Positions 25,837 to 35,997 of a stretch of 64,000 nt of DNA are shown piece by piece. The DNA comes from Marinobacter fonticola. Lineage in GTDB: Bacteria > Pseudomonadota > Gammaproteobacteria > Pseudomonadales > Oleiphilaceae. The DNA lies in assembly GCF_008122265.1 (NCBI RefSeq), contig NZ_CP043042.1, positions 3,534,001 to 3,598,000 on the forward strand. Reading direction: 5' to 3'. Positions within the stretch are counted from its first letter, which is position 1. Each line of letters begins with the position of its first letter. The notes under the pieces were generated by a model. That model had not been told where the DNA came from. It was given only the letters and a program-made list of their open reading frames with translations, and searched no databases. The position numbers and the translations under genes are program-made.

Positions 25837-25884
25837 TTGCCATGTTTATTTTTTCAGCCTACAATGGAGGTCGAAAAAGTAAAC
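25837..25884 (+). promoter_or_regulatory. Promoter with overlapping operator palindrome
   Basis: TTGCCA (25837-25842), 17-base spacer, TACAAT (25860-25865) is a strong sigma70 pattern. The inverted repeat GTTTATTTTTTC (25844-25855) and GAAAAAGTAAAC (25873-25884), 12-base arms with one mismatch and centre near the -10 box, flanks it. The layout suits autorepression by the XRE protein encoded second in this operon. It also places the transcript start near 25872, ruling out earlier ATGs for the first gene. Confidence 0.7.
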
Positions 25885-25899
25885 ATTGCGAGGCGCCCC

Positions 25900-26541
25900 A
25901 TGGAGAACCAGCAACAATCAATTATCGTTGATGATGAAATCGGCGTTAATCAGCAACTTGCAGCGATTGGTCTATCAACAGAGCTGATTAGGAAAGTGGC
26001 TTTCGCAGCAGCCGCAGGTCGAGCCGAAAGCTTGAGAGTGGATCCTGTAAGTGCTCCTGGGCAGCTGGCGTACATCAATGGAGTACGAGAAATTCGACTG
26101 GGGCTGGAACGTGAGGGTTGGAGGATAAGCCGAGAAGGAAATGTTGAGGCGACAGTCAATCATGACCTCGGTATCCAACTTTTCTTTCAAAATGTTGATA
26201 TCGCTTGCAGCAACCGAAATCCCCAGGCGATTTCCAAGAAAGGCAGGGCGTCACGTGATCTCGTAGCCGCCGGACAAACTGATATGTTTTCAGAGCTATC
26301 CGGTGAGGTGAAAAAAACCGTTCACGGAACAGTTCCCGCAGTATGGATCGTCTGCGTTTCATCGGATGGCAGGTCAGTAAAGGCGGAAGTCTCTCACCCT
26401 AAGCGTTTTGAAGGTCCACAGTTTGGAGATTTTCATCGTCGTATATTTGTTGTAGACGAAAACTTCGAACCTGGCTTCAACCCAAATGATGACTCAGATA
26501 CCTTCGATGACTTTGACGTTAATATTTCGAGAAAGCTTTAA
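25900..26541 (+). CDS. Unknown protein, first gene of XRE-ImmA cassette
   Basis: 213 aa from the ATG at 25900 (GAGG 7 bases upstream, and downstream of the inferred transcript start). No family recognised. The central block DLGIQLFFQNVDIACSNRNPQAISKKGRASRDLVAAGQ looks structured and conserved-type; the tail is very acidic (NPNDDSDTFDDFD). No signal peptide or membrane helix. It is followed after 3 bases by an HTH plus metallopeptidase gene, an arrangement typical of regulated pairs where the ImmA-like protease acts on, or is controlled with, its neighbour. It could be the protease's substrate or effector; that is inference. Confidence 0.75.
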   Translation: MENQQQSIIVDDEIGVNQQLAAIGLSTELIRKVAFAAAAGRAESLRVDPVSAPGQLAYINGVREIRLGLEREGWRISREGNVEATVNHDLGIQLFFQNVDIACSNRNPQAISKKGRASRDLVAAGQTDMFSELSGEVKKTVHGTVPAVWIVCVSSDGRSVKAEVSHPKRFEGPQFGDFHRRIFVVDENFEPGFNPNDDSDTFDDFDVNISRKL

Positions 26542-26544
26542 ATA

Positions 26545-27618
26545 ATGTTCAATCCAACGCGCTTATCAACAGCCAGAAAACGTCGGCAGTTGACCAAAAA
26601 ACACCTAGCGGAAAGCGCGGGAATATCACAGCTAACCCTGACTCGAATTGAGTCAGGGCAAACAACTGACCCCGGCGAAGACACCGTTAGCGCCTTGGCA
26701 AAGGCTCTCTCCTACCCAGTCAGTTTTTTTTACCGTGAAGACTGCGAGGAGCTGCCCGTGGAAGCAGTCAGTTTCCGTAGCCTATCGTCGCTAACAGCTA
26801 GGCAGCGAGACGCAGCGTTATCCGCCGGTGCTATCGCGCACCTACTTGACGACTGGATTACTGAACGATTTAACCTTCCGGAGCCCGACCTGTTGGACCT
26901 CAGGGATGAAGATCCTGAAACTGCTGCGATAGCATTGAGAAGGCATTGGGGGATTGGGTCCAAACCCATATCTCACCTGCTCAAGCTTTTAGAAGCCAAA
27001 GGCATACGAGTCTTTTCTTTGGCAGAAAGCAATAAGAACGTAGATGCATTTTCTTGCTGGAGAAATGGCGTTCCTTACGTCTTCCTGAATACTTTCAAGT
27101 CAGCCGAGCGAAGCCGGTTTGATGCCGCTCACGAGCTTGGTCATTTAGTTCTACACCTCCATGGAGGAACGAGTGGTCGTGAGGTAGAGCGCGATGCGGA
27201 TAAGTTCGCTTCAGCATTTCTGATTCCTAGAGACGATTTTATTGCGAATGTTCCAATGGTTCACTCATTGCAACATCTAATGGCCTCCAAACACCGCTGG
27301 GGAGTGTCTTTAGCAGCCATCACTCGAACCGCATACGATGTCGGGAGCTTATCGGAGTGGCATTATCGAGAACTCTGCAAGCAAATTAGCTATCGCGGAT
27401 TTCGTAAGAACGAGCCGGAGCCGATGAAACGTGAAGAGTCGGTACTATGGAAAAAGGTTTTCGGACAGCTGTGGAAGGAACGTCTCACAAAAGATCATAT
27501 TGCTGCAGAATTAGGCATTCCAGTCGACGAAATATCAGCATTAATCGATGGCATTCTTGGTGGAGATCAGGAGAAAGCCAAGGCGATTATATCTAGATCG
27601 CCGCTGAAAGCTGTCTAA
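26545..27618 (+). CDS. XRE-family HTH / ImmA-IrrE metallopeptidase fusion
   Basis: 357 aa. Residues 1-65 are a Cro/C1-type HTH (LSTARKRRQLTKKHLAESAGISQLTLTRIESGQ); the middle carries the zinc site HELGH (in FDAAHELGHLVLHLHGG, about residue 196) with a downstream ERDADKFASAFLIP glutamate region. Such fusions act as DNA-bound sensors whose protease cleaves a repressor or toxin partner; they occur in phage, ICE and stress modules. The C-terminal 60 residues carry a second small helical domain. The start lies 3 bases after the previous stop, so the two are translationally linked. Likely binds the palindrome at 25844-25884. Confidence 0.9.
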   Translation: MFNPTRLSTARKRRQLTKKHLAESAGISQLTLTRIESGQTTDPGEDTVSALAKALSYPVSFFYREDCEELPVEAVSFRSLSSLTARQRDAALSAGAIAHLLDDWITERFNLPEPDLLDLRDEDPETAAIALRRHWGIGSKPISHLLKLLEAKGIRVFSLAESNKNVDAFSCWRNGVPYVFLNTFKSAERSRFDAAHELGHLVLHLHGGTSGREVERDADKFASAFLIPRDDFIANVPMVHSLQHLMASKHRWGVSLAAITRTAYDVGSLSEWHYRELCKQISYRGFRKNEPEPMKREESVLWKKVFGQLWKERLTKDHIAAELGIPVDEISALIDGILGGDQEKAKAIISRSPLKAV

Positions 27619-27672
27619 CTCGGCGCTCTAACGCCGTTTACAACGCCTATTAACCAACTGGTCATTGATATC

Positions 27673-28350
27673 GTGAGTGCGTTAAAAAGATCATTCCAGA
27701 ACCATATTACGCAGATAAGCGCCCTTGGCCTTGCTGCAATTTCAGGCTTCGCACCTGGCATGCCGGAGTGGTCGCCTATCGTTGTGATGGCCATAACGAT
27801 AGTTGCGGGATTATCTTTGCTGCTAACCGAGGCCGCCCACATAAAAAATTGGCTCCTGGCACGAATGCCCGCACCGAACCTTACGAACAGCCAAGTTTTG
27901 CAACTTCAGTCTTTGTTAAATGAAGCGTCAAATATATTGAGCGACTCATGCATCTACAGCCCCTTTTACGTAGCCCAGAGTGCGAGCCGGCGACCTATTC
28001 CATCGGCAGCACTGGATCCTGCGCACGCACAAGCAATACGAACCTGGATATTCAGCCTTAAGGACAAAATAGAGACTAAGAAGGTCAAACCAATTTTAGT
28101 TGTAGATTTGCTTTCTCTAGCAATCAGCGAATTGACCAAAGCTGCGGAAAGAGCAGAGCGGGATGTTCAATGGATCGTCGACTCTACCGAGATAAGCGAG
28201 CAGGACCGTAAAAGGGCACAGAAAGAATGGGATACGGCTAAGCACCATTTCAACAGCTGGATTAGCCAGTTGCGAAGCCTTTTCAAAGAAATCAATCTCA
28301 AAACAGACGCAGGTTGCGTGGAATATTATAGAGCCCTTGAGTTAATTTAG
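27673..28350 (+). CDS. Unknown protein with N-terminal membrane segments
   Basis: 225 aa from a GTG at 27673. Two hydrophobic segments near the N-terminus (about 14-28 and 36-52, ALGLAAISGFA and PIVVMAITIVAGLSLLL) are followed by a soluble helical region with many charged residues, probably coiled-coil between 140 and 205. I recognise no family. It follows the XRE-ImmA gene by 54 bases in the same direction, so it may be the third gene of the cassette; a membrane-anchored effector would fit a defence role, but nothing in the sequence proves it. Confidence 0.65.
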   Translation: MSALKRSFQNHITQISALGLAAISGFAPGMPEWSPIVVMAITIVAGLSLLLTEAAHIKNWLLARMPAPNLTNSQVLQLQSLLNEASNILSDSCIYSPFYVAQSASRRPIPSAALDPAHAQAIRTWIFSLKDKIETKKVKPILVVDLLSLAISELTKAAERAERDVQWIVDSTEISEQDRKRAQKEWDTAKHHFNSWISQLRSLFKEINLKTDAGCVEYYRALELI

Positions 28351-28700
28351 GTTTTATCTACCCTTTTGTCACAACAACGCACCCTCTCCGCCAAACTTCC
28401 AGCGAATTCTCCCATTACGGAGTGTCAACTAATTTACCCAGTGAGTCCTCAGGCAAGCCATATCCCTTCATAAACCTTTATCTCGCCATGGGAATTCCCC
28501 TAATCTCCCCCAGCGCCGGAGAAATAAAACTTTCTCGGATTTGACGCGGTTCTCTGAAATAGGCGGCGCGTAGAGTTTGTCGAAGTGAAATCGATCTGTG
28601 CTTCTGCATTGAGGCGAATGTAGCTTCGCTACCTCTTTAGTCAGAATAACTCAAGCAGCTCCCCAACATCCAAAGCGTTCCCTGGCTCCGGTATCTGCTA
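28351..28700. other. Gene-free stretch between convergent genes
   Basis: No coding signal on either strand. A degenerate right end of the RAYT repeat (GTGAAATCGATCTGTGC, about 28586-28602) is the last member of the family towards the right. No clear terminator hairpin. Confidence 0.5.
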
Positions 28701-30281
28701 TTAAATACCTGTTTCTTTCAACACAGCCTCTGCAACCTTTAATTCCCTTTCGATATACGAATCTAAAGACTCCTCATCGACCTGCAACTGATCATCTCTA
28801 TCAGTCAGGATAATACGTCCATCCCTATCCTTTTCTGGCTTTATGTTGCTAAAGAAAACCTGGTACCTACGAGGAGCAATACCTTGAAAAGGAACGACCC
28901 TCACCTTTTGGGGGTTGTCAGAATGACACATAGCATCATCGTGAAGTTTTAACGCTAAACTCTTCTCGTATGGCTCTATGTATACAATTTTTTCAATCCC
29001 AGCGGCAATAATATGTCGCGCACAGTTATGACACGGATAAGTAGTGGTATATAATGTGGAACCAGATGAAACGCTTCGATCACTTCTTGAAACCGATATA
29101 AGAGCGTCCATTTCCGCATGAATTGCTCTCGAATATTCGATAAGCGATTTTATAGGTGTTTTTGAGTGGATATCGTCTGCAATAGCATCGACAACAGTCG
29201 AGTCATTAATATATCCAGAAATAACTTCCTTTATCTTATCTTTTAACAACAATTTGTGCATGTCGTTATGACATCTTTGATCACGATGAATACACCTATA
29301 GTCCTTTGATAAAGGAGATACGTGATCATCTTCAGAGTAAAGGCCCCCACCGAATTTAGGAACATCGTTCCGACCGGTTGCAAGTAGGGCACCCCTATCA
29401 TCTAGAATTGCCGCACCCACTTGACGCGAAAGGCACGCGGATTGCATCGAGGCGGAGTAGGCCGCATACATCCCCACTTCTTGTTGGGTGGGTGTAACAC
29501 TTCTACCACCATGAACCAACTTCAAAAAGCGTTCGAACAATGCAGCGACTGAAGAAGAATTCGGATCAGTATTATTTATAAAAAAATCTGCATCATATAA
29601 CGTTTTCTCTAATTGCTGGCCGTGTGCAAAATTATCCTTCTTATCTCGCATTATCAGCGTATGAGCTTCCGCTCTATCAATACCCTCTGTCGTTAAGCTA
29701 GTTTCTCGACGTTGCTCATCACACAACACACCAATCAAATAGAATATATTCTTATATACGCCTTTCAGCGCACGAACTTCATCAGGATGCTTAAGCTGAT
29801 CTATAATATAAGCTCTTTTATTCAGCCCAGCTTCTTTACTTTCGCCTATGGTTTTATTACCAGACTCTCCTTTTGCGAGTTCTTCTCTAAGCAAAGCTAT
29901 TTCTGCAATTGCTATATTTGCGCATATATGTCCCCCGAAGTTCTCACGCAACTTATCTCCAGCATCCATTAAAGTTCGATAACGATGAGCGCGATTAGTA
30001 GAGTCAACGACAATATTTGTCGCTGCTTTGTTACAGAATTCTTCTATATGACGACTTAAACGAATCTCAAAGACTTCGTAACCTTCATCTTTCAGCACAC
30101 GTTGAAGCTGTGTGCCGACGCTGTGAATTCCAGACCCAATAGGACCGCACAGGCCTATGACTAACTCTCGCGACTGGCGACCTTTGATTTTGGCGTTAAC
30201 TTGGTTTAGGTCAGAGGAGGATTCAGAATTATCGTTGGAAGCAACTCTGGGAGATTCTTGTTTTTTTGCGGGATCAGCCAT
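28701..30281 (-). CDS. avcD: AvcD/DcdV-type antiphage dCMP deaminase
   Basis: 526 aa, two domains. Residues 40-260 are a P-loop NTPase-like domain starting VIGLCGPIGSGIHSVGTQ; the canonical Walker lysine is absent. Residues 265-470 are a deoxycytidylate deaminase domain with the zinc site HAE (388-390) and PCHNC (416-420). This size and order match AvcD/DcdV of Vibrio, which deaminates dCMP/dCTP on phage infection, starving replication, and is held in check by an RNA made just upstream. A 300-base gene-poor segment upstream could hold that RNA. GAGG lies 7 bases before the ATG. AT-rich compared with the chromosome. Confidence 0.85.
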   Translation of the reverse strand: MADPAKKQESPRVASNDNSESSSDLNQVNAKIKGRQSRELVIGLCGPIGSGIHSVGTQLQRVLKDEGYEVFEIRLSRHIEEFCNKAATNIVVDSTNRAHRYRTLMDAGDKLRENFGGHICANIAIAEIALLREELAKGESGNKTIGESKEAGLNKRAYIIDQLKHPDEVRALKGVYKNIFYLIGVLCDEQRRETSLTTEGIDRAEAHTLIMRDKKDNFAHGQQLEKTLYDADFFINNTDPNSSSVAALFERFLKLVHGGRSVTPTQQEVGMYAAYSASMQSACLSRQVGAAILDDRGALLATGRNDVPKFGGGLYSEDDHVSPLSKDYRCIHRDQRCHNDMHKLLLKDKIKEVISGYINDSTVVDAIADDIHSKTPIKSLIEYSRAIHAEMDALISVSRSDRSVSSGSTLYTTTYPCHNCARHIIAAGIEKIVYIEPYEKSLALKLHDDAMCHSDNPQKVRVVPFQGIAPRRYQVFFSNIKPEKDRDGRIILTDRDDQLQVDEESLDSYIERELKVAEAVLKETGI

Positions 30282-30289
30282 TGCTCAAC

Positions 30290-30581
30290 CTCAGTAAGTA
30301 ACAAAACACCAAGGTTAAACAAAATTAACTCTCTAAAAAAGTAGTTTCACCATGAAATTAACGAGGATTTGTTAATTATGGATTTAACAGCAAGCGCCCG
30401 CTGTTTTTTTCTTCTCGCGGCTTCGAGGTCAGCAGCTTCCTTTAAAGGAAGATTAACTGAATCGCGCAAACGGTGACCGTTTTGTGACCCTTGAAGAACC
30501 TTATGTTTGTCCATAACTTGGGCAGCCTTTTTTCCTAAAAATAGTTCTCTTCGGGGCAACTTGCAAGCCTTCTAAACGCCG
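30290..30581 (-). ncRNA. Candidate AvcI/DifV-like inhibitor RNA locus
   Basis: Directly upstream of the deaminase gene. A TATACT box (30594-30589 on the minus strand) with a weak TTTATC 17 bases before it would start a transcript near 30581. The segment also contains a 55-codon frame (ATG at 30514, end 30347; MDKHKVLQGSQNGHRLRDS...) that is basic and may or may not be translated. In Vibrio the antitoxin RNA occupies this same position. No sequence homology to a known AvcI was checked, so this is a positional call. Confidence 0.4.
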
Positions 30582-30691
30582 ATGGCAAAGTATACTGATA
30601 ATGCTCTCGCAGATAAACGGGACCAATTTATTTTCAACGACGTTTCGAGCTTGTGTGGCATTCGGCTGCCCACCCGCAGCTCGAACCTCCC

Positions 30692-31318
30692 CTACACAAT
30701 CCCTCGAACGTTCGTCACACGGTCAATCTGCGCCCCAAGCGCCCCCTTCAACCGCCCAGAACCAACCACCTCTCTAACTTGCTCCGAAGAAAGCACCTCA
30801 TGGGTATGAGCCCTAACCACCCCCAAATACCCCCACCCCCTAACAACATTCCCCGGCATCTCACTCCGAAACCGCCCTTCCCCCAAAAACACCACCAACG
30901 AGTGCACCTGCCCCTCACTCAACCCAAGCAGTCCTTGCAGCGTCTTCACATGCCTGCGGTTCTGAAGCAACGGATTCTCAAACCGATTCACATACCGCCC
31001 CGTGCGCTGCAACCAGTCCGGCTGTTCAGCACTCCCATAGATCTCGCCTTTCATATCCCGGGTATCCACCACAAACACGCCGTACGGCGAAACAATAATG
31101 TGATCGATCTGAGCGGTACCGCCGTCTCCGGTGGGCAGGGTAACGTTGCGAATCAGGCGATAGGTCTTCTTGTTCAGCAGACGTTTTGAGAGCTTGAAGG
31201 CGGCTTTGCTGAACCAGCCCTTGAACTTAGGCGCAAAGAGAATGCCCGCGACGATAACGAACGGGACGATGTACCACAGTACGTCGAGGATTAGCTGGAG
31301 AGCGGGCGGAAAATCCAT
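30692..31318 (-). CDS. NERD domain membrane-anchored protein
   Basis: 208 aa. An N-terminal membrane helix (LILDVLWYIVPFVIVAGILFAP) is followed by the NERD (nuclease-related) domain with IDHIIVSPYGVFVVDTRDMKGEIYGS, then PDWLQRTGRYVNRFENPLLQNRRHVKTL. NERD is distantly related to restriction-type nucleases and is frequent near defence genes. The C-terminal zinc-ribbon present in many relatives is absent, either a short subfamily or a 3' truncation at the island edge. The ribosome site is weak. The gap 30560-30691 shows no further gene. Confidence 0.82.
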   Translation of the reverse strand: MDFPPALQLILDVLWYIVPFVIVAGILFAPKFKGWFSKAAFKLSKRLLNKKTYRLIRNVTLPTGDGGTAQIDHIIVSPYGVFVVDTRDMKGEIYGSAEQPDWLQRTGRYVNRFENPLLQNRRHVKTLQGLLGLSEGQVHSLVVFLGEGRFRSEMPGNVVRGWGYLGVVRAHTHEVLSSEQVREVVGSGRLKGALGAQIDRVTNVRGIV

Positions 31319-31480
31319 TTTGTTTTATCCCCAGCCAGCAACTTCTCCTCTGCTTGGCTGTTTTGTGGTGACTGTGTGCGTGAAGCGCTAAAGCTTTCTT
31401 ATCGTTAATGTTGTTTATAGCGGGGGAACAGGACGGGGGGCAAATTTAATAAGTAACAGGAGGGCAAAATTTTGTTAAAC

Positions 31481-31511
31481 GAAGGGCGCGAGGTTACCCG
31501 TCGCGCCCTTC
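31481..31511 (-). terminator. Terminator of the urea operon
   Basis: GAAGGGCGCGA / TCGCGCCCTTC (11-bp perfect stem, 9-base loop) lies 24 bases past the hupE stop, followed on the minus strand by GTTTAACAAAATTTT. This closes the 12-kb urt-ure transcription unit. Confidence 0.75.
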
Positions 31512-31534
31512 TCTATTGCGGGTAGAGCTGGTGA

Positions 31535-32107
31535 TCAGGCAGCCAGGAAGGCTCCAGTCATTGCCAGTGCGGCTCCCAAAGCTTGGGACACGCGGTTGTC
31601 TGTCTTCATCAGCAGAGCGCCAAGGCCACGACCTGCGAACGCAATCGCCAGGGTCGCCAGACCGAAGCCAGCCATGTACGCCATAAAGTGAGAGCCAGCC
31701 GGCATTTCGGCGCCGTGGGCGAAACCATGGAAGACCATAAAGGCGGCGACCAGGGTGCCACCGACGGCGGTTGGCATTTTAGCCAGGGTCGCGATGAGGA
31801 CACCGGCCAGCATGACAGACAGGGCGATACCGGTTTCCACGCCGGGAATGCTCACTCCCGCGAAGGCCAGCCCGGCGCCCACAAACATACCGCCGATCAT
31901 GAACAGAGGCGTGCCGCGCTGCATCCATTTGGACTGGCGCATGCTCCAGAAGCCGATGGCCGCCATCGCCAGCAGGTGGTCGAGGCCGAGTACGGGGTGC
32001 ATTAGGCCGCTGGCGAAGCCGCCTTCGCCGTGGCCCGGGTGGGCGGATGCGGCGGTGGCGGTCAGCATGAGGCCGGCGGCGAGCAGGGTTTTGGTGAGTT
32101 GTGTCAT
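31535..32107 (-). CDS. ureJ: HupE/UreJ family nickel permease or accessory protein
   Basis: 190 aa from the ATG at 32107, which has GGAGA upstream; a longer frame to 32212 is unsupported. Signal sequence MTQLTKTLLAAGLMLTATAASA is followed by HPGHGEGGFASGLMHPVLGLDHLL, the metal-binding start of HupE/UreJ proteins, and about six membrane helices with FHGFAHGAEMP. These proteins are thought to supply nickel to urease or hydrogenase. Last gene of the urease operon, 49 bases after ureG. Confidence 0.9.
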   Translation of the reverse strand: MTQLTKTLLAAGLMLTATAASAHPGHGEGGFASGLMHPVLGLDHLLAMAAIGFWSMRQSKWMQRGTPLFMIGGMFVGAGLAFAGVSIPGVETGIALSVMLAGVLIATLAKMPTAVGGTLVAAFMVFHGFAHGAEMPAGSHFMAYMAGFGLATLAIAFAGRGLGALLMKTDNRVSQALGAALAMTGAFLAA

Positions 32108-32156
32108 GGGTTGTCTCCGTTTAACTGCAATCCAATTTTTTGTGATTAGGCCAATC

Positions 32157-32795
32157 TCAGGCTGACGCCTCGATTTTCTCAGGACGCCGCTCCGGCAGCA
32201 TTCCACGCTCAAGGATGAAAGAGATAATCGTCTCCAGCCCTACCCCGTCATACAGGTTGGTGAACACAAACGGCCGTTCGCCGCGCATCTTCTTCGAATC
32301 CCGGTCCATCACCTCCAGCGAGGCGTGAACCTGTTCGGCGATGTCGATCTTGTTGATGATCAGCAGGTCGGACTTGGTGATACCCGGCCCGCCCTTGCGG
32401 GGGATCTTGTCGCCGGCGGAGACATCGATGACGTACAGGGTGAGGTCCGACAGTTCCGGGCTGAAGGTGGCGGAGAGGTTGTCGCCGCCGGATTCCACCA
32501 GCACCAGCTCCAGGTCCGGGTGACGGGTCTGGAGGTCGTCGATGGCCGCCAGGTTCATGGAGGCATCCTCACGGATGGCGGTGTGCGGGCAGCCGCCGGT
32601 TTCCACGCCGAGGATGCGGTCGGCATCCAGCGCTTCGTGGCGCAGCAGGAAGTCAGCGTCTTCCCTTGTATAAATGTCGTTGGTGACCACAGCGATGTTG
32701 TAGTGGTCGCGCAGGGCCAGGCAGAGCTGGCGCAGCAGGGCGGTTTTACCGGAACCGACAGGGCCACCGACCCCGACTCGCAGACAATGTTTCAT
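32157..32795 (-). CDS. ureG: Urease accessory GTPase UreG
   Basis: 212 aa, standard length. UreG hydrolyses GTP to drive nickel transfer to the urease active site in a complex with UreD and UreF. Motifs: P-loop [14 protein letters not shown], the nickel/zinc-binding [26 protein letters not shown] and the NKID guanine motif (LIINKIDIA). GAGGAAC precedes the ATG. It follows ureF by 45 bases. Confidence 0.97.
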   Translation of the reverse strand: MKHCLRVGVGGPVGSGKTALLRQLCLALRDHYNIAVVTNDIYTREDADFLLRHEALDADRILGVETGGCPHTAIREDASMNLAAIDDLQTRHPDLELVLVESGGDNLSATFSPELSDLTLYVIDVSAGDKIPRKGGPGITKSDLLIINKIDIAEQVHASLEVMDRDSKKMRGERPFVFTNLYDGVGLETIISFILERGMLPERRPEKIEASA

Positions 32796-32840
32796 GTGTT
32801 GTTCCTCATCATTGTTTCTGTTTGCGCTCTGGCAGGCGCA

Positions 32841-33530
32841 TTAACTACGGAATAAACGCGAATACTGTGTTTCGTGATGTGCCGAAGCGAGAGCAAGTCC
32901 CGGCAGTACCGGGCCCAATTCCTCATCTTCCAGCGCCAACGCGGCGTCCACGGCACGGACCAGCGCCGGGCGCAATTTTTCAGTCAGCCGCTGGGCAGCC
33001 GTATGGCCTAAGGGCATTGCTTTACAGGCCACGGAGAGCTGGTTTTCCATCCAGGCCCAGGCGAAGCCGAGCAGGGTCTGGCGCACAGGCACGTTGCGCT
33101 GGTGCGCGGCCCAGGCGAAGACGGTGACGTAGCCCGGCTCGTGGGGCATCAGGCCGTCTTCCGGCACCAGCTCCAGGTTGGTGAGCAGGCGCACGAGCGC
33201 TGAACCGAGACGGGTATCTTCATCGCTCAGTTCGGCGGTTTCCCGGGTGGCGTGGAGCCAGTCGTTCCAATGCGCCAGCGTTGTTGCATCGCTATCGGCC
33301 CAGGCCTGTTGCTGGCGAGCCAACAGGGGCAGTTCGCAGCGGGTCAGGCCGTCGTCCAGCACGCCCGCCAGCCACTGGCCCAGTTCGTCCTCGTTGTGCA
33401 CCCAGTCCAGCTCGAAGGCGCTTTCCAGTCCCTGGGACCAGGCGAAGGCCCCGATGGGCAGCGCCGGGCTGACCAGTTGCAGCAGGCCGAGCAGGCTGAT
33501 ATCGGCCACGGGCATGGGTTCAGTGGACAT
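32841..33530 (-). CDS. ureF: Urease accessory protein UreF
   Basis: 229 aa from the ATG at 33530, which overlaps the end of ureE by 11 bases; an upstream extension into ureE's His-rich coding region is spurious. UreF bridges UreD and UreG during nickel insertion. Family blocks: QLVSPALPIGAFAWSQGLESA near the start, HEPGYVTVFAWAA in the middle and FAWAWMENQLSVACKAMPLGHTAAQR near the end. Translational coupling to ureE is likely since no strong ribosome site is seen. Confidence 0.95.
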   Translation of the reverse strand: MSTEPMPVADISLLGLLQLVSPALPIGAFAWSQGLESAFELDWVHNEDELGQWLAGVLDDGLTRCELPLLARQQQAWADSDATTLAHWNDWLHATRETAELSDEDTRLGSALVRLLTNLELVPEDGLMPHEPGYVTVFAWAAHQRNVPVRQTLLGFAWAWMENQLSVACKAMPLGHTAAQRLTEKLRPALVRAVDAALALEDEELGPVLPGLALASAHHETQYSRLFRS

Positions 33531-34119
33531 GGTCTTTACCGTGACCGTGGTGATGGTGTTCGTGCTCATGGCTGTGTTCGTGGCTCTCGCTATGACTATG
33601 GGAATGGCTGTGCGAGTGGCTATGGCCGTGAGCATGTCCTTCCTCATGGCTCTCCCCATGACTATGGGAATGCCCCGCCTGGGAATAGGCGCCCGGTTCG
33701 GGATCGAAGGGCGCCTGGTGGCGTTTCAGCGTGGCGCCCAGGCGTTCGGCCAGTTCTTCCAGCACGTGATCCGGCGGGAAGCGGACCCAGCCGGTTTGCT
33801 CATCAATCGAGCCAATAGCCAGTTGCACGTGGCGGTTGCCCAGGTGATAGCACAGGCGTGCCAGGGGCAGGCCCGCCGGGATCTGGGCGGTGACGACCGG
33901 CTCGTCGGCGGCGCGGATGCGGATGACTTCGCCGGCGTTGGATTGCAGGCAGTCTCCGTCTCGTAGCACCGGGCCGCGATCCAGGAACAGGCCGACGTCG
34001 GTGCCGTTGTCGGTGGTGGCTCGCAGGCGGCCGCGGATACGTAGTTCGAACGGCAGGGTCAGGCTGTCGAAGATTTCTGCCGACTCCACCGGGGCGATGC
34101 GTTGTGTGAGTTCGATCAT
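33520..34119 (-). CDS. ureE: Urease accessory nickel chaperone UreE, His-rich tail
   Basis: 199 aa. The peptide-binding N-terminal domain (LPFELRIRGRLRATTDNG, LFLDRGPVLRDGD) and metal-binding domain (LCYHLGNRHVQLAI) are followed by a 50-residue tail with more than 20 histidines (GHSHSHGESHEEGHAHGHSH and more). Such tails store nickel. The tail is longer than in many relatives and consists of short HS/HE repeats, a likely slippage hotspot. AGGAGA precedes the ATG; 29 bases after ureC. Confidence 0.96.
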   Translation of the reverse strand: MIELTQRIAPVESAEIFDSLTLPFELRIRGRLRATTDNGTDVGLFLDRGPVLRDGDCLQSNAGEVIRIRAADEPVVTAQIPAGLPLARLCYHLGNRHVQLAIGSIDEQTGWVRFPPDHVLEELAERLGATLKRHQAPFDPEPGAYSQAGHSHSHGESHEEGHAHGHSHSHSHSHSHSESHEHSHEHEHHHHGHGKDHVH

Positions 34120-34148
34120 TTCAATTCTCCTAGACCGCGGAGCTGTCC

Positions 34149-35852
<1,704 letters not shown>

Positions 35853-35890
35853 TGTCTGCCTCGTATTCTTGAAACCTGTGCCGGAGCCGT

Positions 35891-35984
35891 GCGGTCAGAT
35901 CGCTTCGGGACACGCTGTAAATACATCCCTGTACGCTCGACAGCAGCATCCCTGCTGCTGACGGTCCCGAATCGATCTGTCCGC
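35891..35984. repeat. Palindromic repeat inserted between ureB and ureC
   Basis: Outer arms GCGGTCAGATCGCTTCGGGA (35891-35910) and TCCCGAATCGATCTGTCCGC (35965-35984) pair with two mismatches; an inner CAGCAG/CTGCTG hairpin sits in the loop. The outer ends resemble the RAYT 1 family (GGTCAGATCG...CGATCTG) but the interior (ACACGCTGTAAATACATCCC) is a different REP type. As RNA it would form a long stem inside the urease message. Confidence 0.75.
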
Positions 35985-35997
35985 CCGTCTCTTCGAA

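Noticed and set aside
33531..33659. N-terminal extension of UreF
   Set aside because: It is an off-frame reading of the His-rich ureE tail; the ATG at 33530 gives the family length.
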